Assembly (NCBI GenBank): GCA_002392915.1
Contig: DGHQ01000024.1
Location: forward strand, 158,471 to 222,470
Direction: 5' to 3'
Source of the DNA: Bacteroidales bacterium UBA3844
Lineage (GTDB): Bacteria > Bacteroidota > Bacteroidia > Bacteroidales > Paludibacteraceae
DNA length: 64,000 nt
Shown here in pieces: positions 59,952 to 64,000 of the stretch; the stretch's first letter is position 1; each line of letters starts with the position of its first letter. The translations under genes were made by a program, and so were the position numbers. Below the pieces are notes generated by a model, which saw only the letters and a program-made list of their open reading frames with translations, was not told the DNA's origin and searched no databases.

Positions 59952-62273
59952 ATGAAAAGACTTTTTTCTCTCATATCGACCATTATCGCCCTGCTCTGCA
60001 TTGCGTCGTGCTCGACCACTAAATATGTGGCCGACGGTGATTACTTGCTCAACGACATCAATGTGAAGTGTGACGACCCGGAAATAGATGCGACAGACTT
60101 GTACGACTACGTGATACAACAGCCAAACACTCCAGGCACATTCTTCAACAAAACCTCTCTCCGCTTCTATTCGCTGTCGGGCAGAGATACGTCGAAATGG
60201 ATAAACAAGCTGATACGCAGATTTGGTGAGCCTCCCGTCATCTATTCAGAGGAAAGTACCCAACTCTCTGCCCAAGAGATAAAATCCCAACTCTTCAACA
60301 TGGGCTATTTTACCGCCGATGTCAGCTACGACGTGACAAAAAAAGGGAAAAAGGCAAGCGTCATCTACGACATCAAGGCTGGCGAACCATATAAAATCCG
60401 TAATGTGGATGAGTCTATCGACGGCGCACTGATCGACGACATCCTGCATTCTAAAAATTTCATTTCCAACGACAAAGTGAAGGAGGGAGCGATATATAAT
60501 GCTGAAAACATTGACTCACGTGTGGGAGACATCGTATCGTTCGTGCGAAACCAGGGTTATTACAATTTCACTAAAGAGAATCTGTATTATTCCGTCGACT
60601 CTACGCTTGGCTCCCATGAGGTGGATCTGAAGCTGAATCTGCATGTCGACACTTCACGTGTAGGGCATCCGCTCACCCGCTACCGTATGGGAAATGTCAT
60701 GGTGATGGTAGGAAATCAGCGTGGATTCACGGGAGAATACGACACCACATTATACAAACGTCTCACTATCATATCTCCTAAAGGGCGACGGTTCTTGCGT
60801 CCAAGCACCATCTACAACAATACCTTTGTACGACAGGGAAGATTATTCAGTGAAATGCTGCACGACCGTACTTTTTCCGCACTTTCCGGATTGTCGGCGG
60901 TGCAGACTGCCAATGTGACTTACACTCCTGACACTGTGCCGGAATCACTCATAGCAAACATTTCTGTCACTCCAGCAAAACCATACTATATCCAATGGGG
61001 TATCGACAACACCAACACTGCCGGCGACTTGGGTGTAGAGACCTACGTCACCTATCAGGATAAAAATATCTTCAAGGGAAGCGAGATATGGAGGATTCGT
61101 CTTGGCGGAGCGTACGAGATGGTGCGTGAAGCCATCGAGAAGGGGTTCGATTCCAAAAACTTTTTTGAATTCAGCATCAATAGTTCACTCGCTTTTCCAC
61201 GTGTGCTCTCCCCTATCTTCAACGATTCGTATGCGGCTAAAAAAGGAAAGACAGTCTTCTCTACTGGTTTCGTCTGGCAAAACCGCCCTGAGTTTAAGAA
61301 GCGATACCTGACTTTCGATTGGAAATATATGTGGGCGACACGACGCAACCGTTACAGCCACACGCTCGACCTCTACAATATCACTTACACAATCGTGCCT
61401 TGGATATTGCCGGATTTCCAAACCCGATATCTTGATGTCTCAACAAATGCTTTGCTGAAACAGAACTACACTAACCAATTCATCACTCGCTCCAGCTACA
61501 CGTTCTCCTACTCCAGCTCGTCAGCCACCGCGTCTTCTTTGATGAAAGCAAAAAAAACTTCCAAATCGAGCACTAATTTCAGTTTCACAATAGACATGTC
61601 GGGCACTCTACCGTCGGGACTTGTGCGACTTTTCCATTCTCCTGTGAAAGAGGAAGCGACAGACTCGTTCGGGACAGTACGCAAATATTATGAAATTTTT
61701 GGTGTGCCATTCAGCCAGTACGCACGCTTCGACATCGACTATAGCCGCACCTTCCGCTTAGGCATCCATCCAGAACTGGCAGTACATGTCGGGGCTGGAA
61801 TAGCATGTCCATACGGCAATTCGAAACAGATTCCATACGAGCGAAGATATTTCGCAGGTGGTCCGAACTCTGTGCGTGGATGGAGCACACGTGAACTTGG
61901 TCCGGGCAGATACGTACGAAAAAGTTCGTCAGACTTCTTCAACCAAACAGGTGATATAAAACTGCTTGCACAAGCTGAGCTGAGATTCCACACAGAAGGA
62001 ATATTTGAATATGCCATTTTCGTCGACGCTGGAAACATTTGGACTATACAGGATTATGACAACCAACCGGATGGCAAGATAGTGCTGGATGAGTTGGCAA
62101 AGGACTTGGCGGCCAGCGTCGGAGTCGGAGTCAGATTAGACTTGTCGTTCATTCTCGTCCGTCTCGACCTTGGACTGAAAGGATACGACCCTTCAACTAG
62201 GGAATGGAATATCAAATCCCCTAAACTCAACCGTGACCTTGCTTTCCACTTCGCTATCGGATACCCATTTTAA
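59952..62273 (+). CDS. TamL-like BamA-family outer-membrane lipoprotein
   Basis: 773 aa. Lipoprotein signal with lipobox LCIASC (Cys20), then CSTTKYVADGDYLLNDINV, the usual opening of this Bacteroidota family; POTRA-like repeats at about 30-380 (SQLFNMGYFTADVSY...; RVGDIVSFVRNQGYYNFT); and a C-terminal 16-strand barrel with the Omp85 signature FAGGPNSVRGWSTRELGPG (VRGW) and a terminal strand ending in aromatic F (AFHFAIGYPF). Role: outer-membrane protein or lipid assembly, as TamA/TamL. The lipid anchor on an Omp85 protein is normal for TamL. Monocistronic, with its own promoter. Confidence 0.92.
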   Translation: MKRLFSLISTIIALLCIASCSTTKYVADGDYLLNDINVKCDDPEIDATDLYDYVIQQPNTPGTFFNKTSLRFYSLSGRDTSKWINKLIRRFGEPPVIYSEESTQLSAQEIKSQLFNMGYFTADVSYDVTKKGKKASVIYDIKAGEPYKIRNVDESIDGALIDDILHSKNFISNDKVKEGAIYNAENIDSRVGDIVSFVRNQGYYNFTKENLYYSVDSTLGSHEVDLKLNLHVDTSRVGHPLTRYRMGNVMVMVGNQRGFTGEYDTTLYKRLTIISPKGRRFLRPSTIYNNTFVRQGRLFSEMLHDRTFSALSGLSAVQTANVTYTPDTVPESLIANISVTPAKPYYIQWGIDNTNTAGDLGVETYVTYQDKNIFKGSEIWRIRLGGAYEMVREAIEKGFDSKNFFEFSINSSLAFPRVLSPIFNDSYAAKKGKTVFSTGFVWQNRPEFKKRYLTFDWKYMWATRRNRYSHTLDLYNITYTIVPWILPDFQTRYLDVSTNALLKQNYTNQFITRSSYTFSYSSSSATASSLMKAKKTSKSSTNFSFTIDMSGTLPSGLVRLFHSPVKEEATDSFGTVRKYYEIFGVPFSQYARFDIDYSRTFRLGIHPELAVHVGAGIACPYGNSKQIPYERRYFAGGPNSVRGWSTRELGPGRYVRKSSSDFFNQTGDIKLLAQAELRFHTEGIFEYAIFVDAGNIWTIQDYDNQPDGKIVLDELAKDLAASVGVGVRLDLSFILVRLDLGLKGYDPSTREWNIKSPKLNRDLAFHFAIGYPF

Positions 62274-62543
62274 GAGTGAAGAGTTAAAAGTGAAGAGTTA
62301 AGAATTCTATATTAGAATTATAAAAAACACAGAGGCACAAAGTTCACAGAGAAAGTCTGCGTCTTTTATGAGAAAAAAGACATGAAAATTCAATCAGAGA
62401 TTGAGGACACCTTCTTTTTATGGTTCGTCGGACTCACGTCAAATCAAATTTAATCAGCTTCTTAAAATGCTAAATGTAAATTTTTATTCTAAATTTGCAT
62501 TTAGACTCTAAATTTAGATCTAAACATTTAGTGCCTAATACAT
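62274..62543. other. Gap before the last gene
   Basis: Starts with two copies of AGTGAAGAGTTAA (62275-62302), a small direct repeat common in this phylum. A -7 box TAAATTTG at 62490-62497 precedes the sensor gene; several TAAAT-rich palindromes (GCTAAATG, CATTTAG) surround it. No ORF. Confidence 0.55.
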
Positions 62544-64000
62544 ATGCATAGATTCTGCTATTCCATACTAGCACTTTTTATTTGCTTGCTCAACGTTGTG
62601 GGAGCACACGGAGAAATCCAGTGCTACTTTTTCCACTATACGACGGAAGATGGGCTAGCAAGCAACAATGTGCACGACATTGTGGAAGATCAGCATGGAT
62701 TTATATGGCTTGCCACACACTATGGCATCAGCCGTTTCGACGGATGCAGCTTCAGAAACTACGAGGAATCTCGTTTCCCAGAGATGAAACGTAACGATAC
62801 ATACCACGCATTCAAATTGCCCAATGGAGACATCACTTTCGGAGGCTCAAATTTCACAATCTACTCCTACGACAAAAATTCTCACACATTCCACGACATA
62901 TCCGAATTTGCAGGTGATGATGCCTACAACTTCGATCTGACAGGTTGCTCAATCCAACCTGATGGCGAATGTCTGCTTTCTTCCACTGGCAAAGGAGTGT
63001 TTTCTTACGATCTAAAATCCAACACATTCCATACAATATGCGAAAATATCATAGACAAAAAAGTGCTGGATGTCTCAAAAGACTTCAAAGGCAGATACTG
63101 GATTGGTTGTTACAGCGGAGTATATATTGTCGATAAGGAAGGCAATACGCTGTTCGACTATCGGTCTAAGATCGGTGAGCTGATCAACAATATACTTCAA
63201 GTCGATCCTCAACATATCCTATTATGCTCAAATGTAGGATCTCTATGGATGGGGAAGCTGAACAATGAAGGCGAAATTCTCAGTGTCGAGAAAGTCCCCA
63301 CTCCATTCCACTCGATTTCGGCAATCGGCAAAGCTTCCGACAACGTCATCCTGCTCGGCACCTCTGGCGACGGTGTGTGGCAGGCACAATTTTCTGATGG
63401 CACGCTTTCGTTTGACAAAATCAATCCTATAAATAAAGCCGACGCTACTCTTTCCAAAGTAAGCTCCATCTACGTCGACAGCAAAGACAGAGCTTGGATA
63501 TCCACAAACGACAATGGCATCTGGTGTATGGACAAGATGTCTGAAACTAAAAGTTTTTCCTCCATAAAATTGGGAATTCCTAAATCTGTAGGCACCTGTT
63601 TCTTTCCATGTGGCAAAGGCAATCTCCTTTTAGGAACCGACGGTGCCGGCCTGATACTGCTGGATGCGAACAACAACGTATTGAAACGATGGACCGTAAA
63701 TGACGGACTTCCTTCCAATAATGTGCTGGACATAGAGAAATACCAAAACGGATTTATTTTGTCATTCTGGGGTGGAAATCCCGTATGCCTGACTCTTGAA
63801 GATGGCAAATTGACTCCAATAGTGACTAACAAACTTGCTACTCCGTCAAACACAGTCAAAGACATTTTAAAAATGAAAGACGGTGCGTATCTTCTGTCGA
63901 CGGGAGGCTACGGAGTGTACATGCTGAGAGGCAGCAATCTTTCCAATGTCACGCTTGATCCTAAACTGCTCAACGACTCTCAAGACCTGTGGATGGAACA
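62544..64000 (+). CDS. Hybrid two-component-type propeller sensor (3' end outside window)
   Basis: The frame is open from ATG 62544 to the window end (485 codons). Seen: a signal peptide (residues 1-24), then Reg_prop propeller repeats: YTTEDGLASNNVHDIVEDQHGFIW, DFKGRYWIGCYSGVYIV, DSKDRAWISTNDNGIWCM, NDGLPSNNVLDIEKYQNGF. These are the sensor half of HTCS or propeller-histidine-kinase regulators, so kinase, receiver and AraC parts are expected beyond the edge. The neighbour at 56227 is a similar protein, so this is a small regulator cluster split by the tRNAs and the TamL gene. Confidence 0.88.
   Translation, partial: MHRFCYSILALFICLLNVVGAHGEIQCYFFHYTTEDGLASNNVHDIVEDQHGFIWLATHYGISRFDGCSFRNYEESRFPEMKRNDTYHAFKLPNGDITFGGSNFTIYSYDKNSHTFHDISEFAGDDAYNFDLTGCSIQPDGECLLSSTGKGVFSYDLKSNTFHTICENIIDKKVLDVSKDFKGRYWIGCYSGVYIVDKEGNTLFDYRSKIGELINNILQVDPQHILLCSNVGSLWMGKLNNEGEILSVEKVPTPFHSISAIGKASDNVILLGTSGDGVWQAQFSDGTLSFDKINPINKADATLSKVSSIYVDSKDRAWISTNDNGIWCMDKMSETKSFSSIKLGIPKSVGTCFFPCGKGNLLLGTDGAGLILLDANNNVLKRWTVNDGLPSNNVLDIEKYQNGFILSFWGGNPVCLTLEDGKLTPIVTNKLATPSNTVKDILKMKDGAYLLSTGGYGVYMLRGSNLSNVTLDPKLLNDSQDLWME

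Noticed and set aside
62544..62794. Alternative 70-aa ORF at 62582
   Set aside because: Out-of-frame shadow of the propeller sensor, which is open from 62544 to the window edge.

Overview
The window reads as chromosome of a Bacteroidota (Bacteroidales) bacterium, most like a fibre-degrading Prevotella-type gut or rumen species. The support is seen in the sequence: promoters with the Bacteroidota -7 box TAnnTTTG and almost no Shine-Dalgarno sites, a hybrid two-component regulator and the start of a second similar protein (propeller sensor part, with AraC output in the complete one), secreted enzymes with T9SS-like C-terminal domains, many Cys-anchored lipoproteins, and a family-typical dapB-lepB pair. 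Species cannot be fixed without a search.

Layout. 1-11.2 kb: the end of an acyl-CoA ligase, then a beta-glucan block on the minus strand: GH94 cellodextrin phosphorylase, GH5 lipoprotein, GPH-type sugar symporter (closed by a strong terminator), a small lipoprotein and a large secreted GH8 enzyme. 11.3-17 kb: a sigma54-type response regulator that lacks its DNA-binding tail, a DUF3108 protein, signal peptidase I, DapB and an Rpn-like nuclease. 17-25 kb: a GH43-GH30-lectin fusion, a NapH-like polyferredoxin with a Tat-exported aldo/keto reductase and a DUF1893 protein, and IlvE. 25-33 kb: accessory genes mixed with housekeeping genes: a DUF234-type ATPase, a methyltransferase, a DUF559 endonuclease bracketed by inverted GC-rich palindromes, NhaC, a DUF4143-type ATPase, MetY and a GNAT enzyme. 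33-40.4 kb: an A+T-rich accessory island with a two-gene cassette (unknown helical protein plus phospholipase-D-fold nuclease), a MITE-like element and many palindromic repeats. 40.4-50.4 kb: MetE with a divergent Lrp regulator, a second DUF4143-type ATPase, a secreted CE1-CBM6 esterase, a repeat-filled gap, DUF2461, a flavodoxin lipoprotein, a DUF4258/YgiT toxin-antitoxin pair and an orphan Vsr. 50.5-64 kb: PabB-PabC, a serpin, a ThiD-AraC fusion, an esterase, a hybrid two-component protein without its ATPase domain, tRNA-Ser and tRNA-Lys, a TamL-like BamA-family protein and the start of another propeller sensor.

How genes work together. GH8 and GH5 would cut beta-glucan outside or at the surface, the symporter would import oligomers, and GH94 would phosphorolyse cellodextrins in the cytoplasm. 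MetY and MetE cover the two last steps of methionine synthesis.

The strongest candidates for something not generally described are: (1) the DUF559 gene bracketed by inverted palindromes that have rewritten the ends of both neighbouring genes; (2) three P-loop ATPase/nuclease genes, each with its own private array of short repeats at its promoter; (3) the PLD-nuclease two-gene cassette; (4) a dispersed hairpin repeat whose copies show a compensatory base change.
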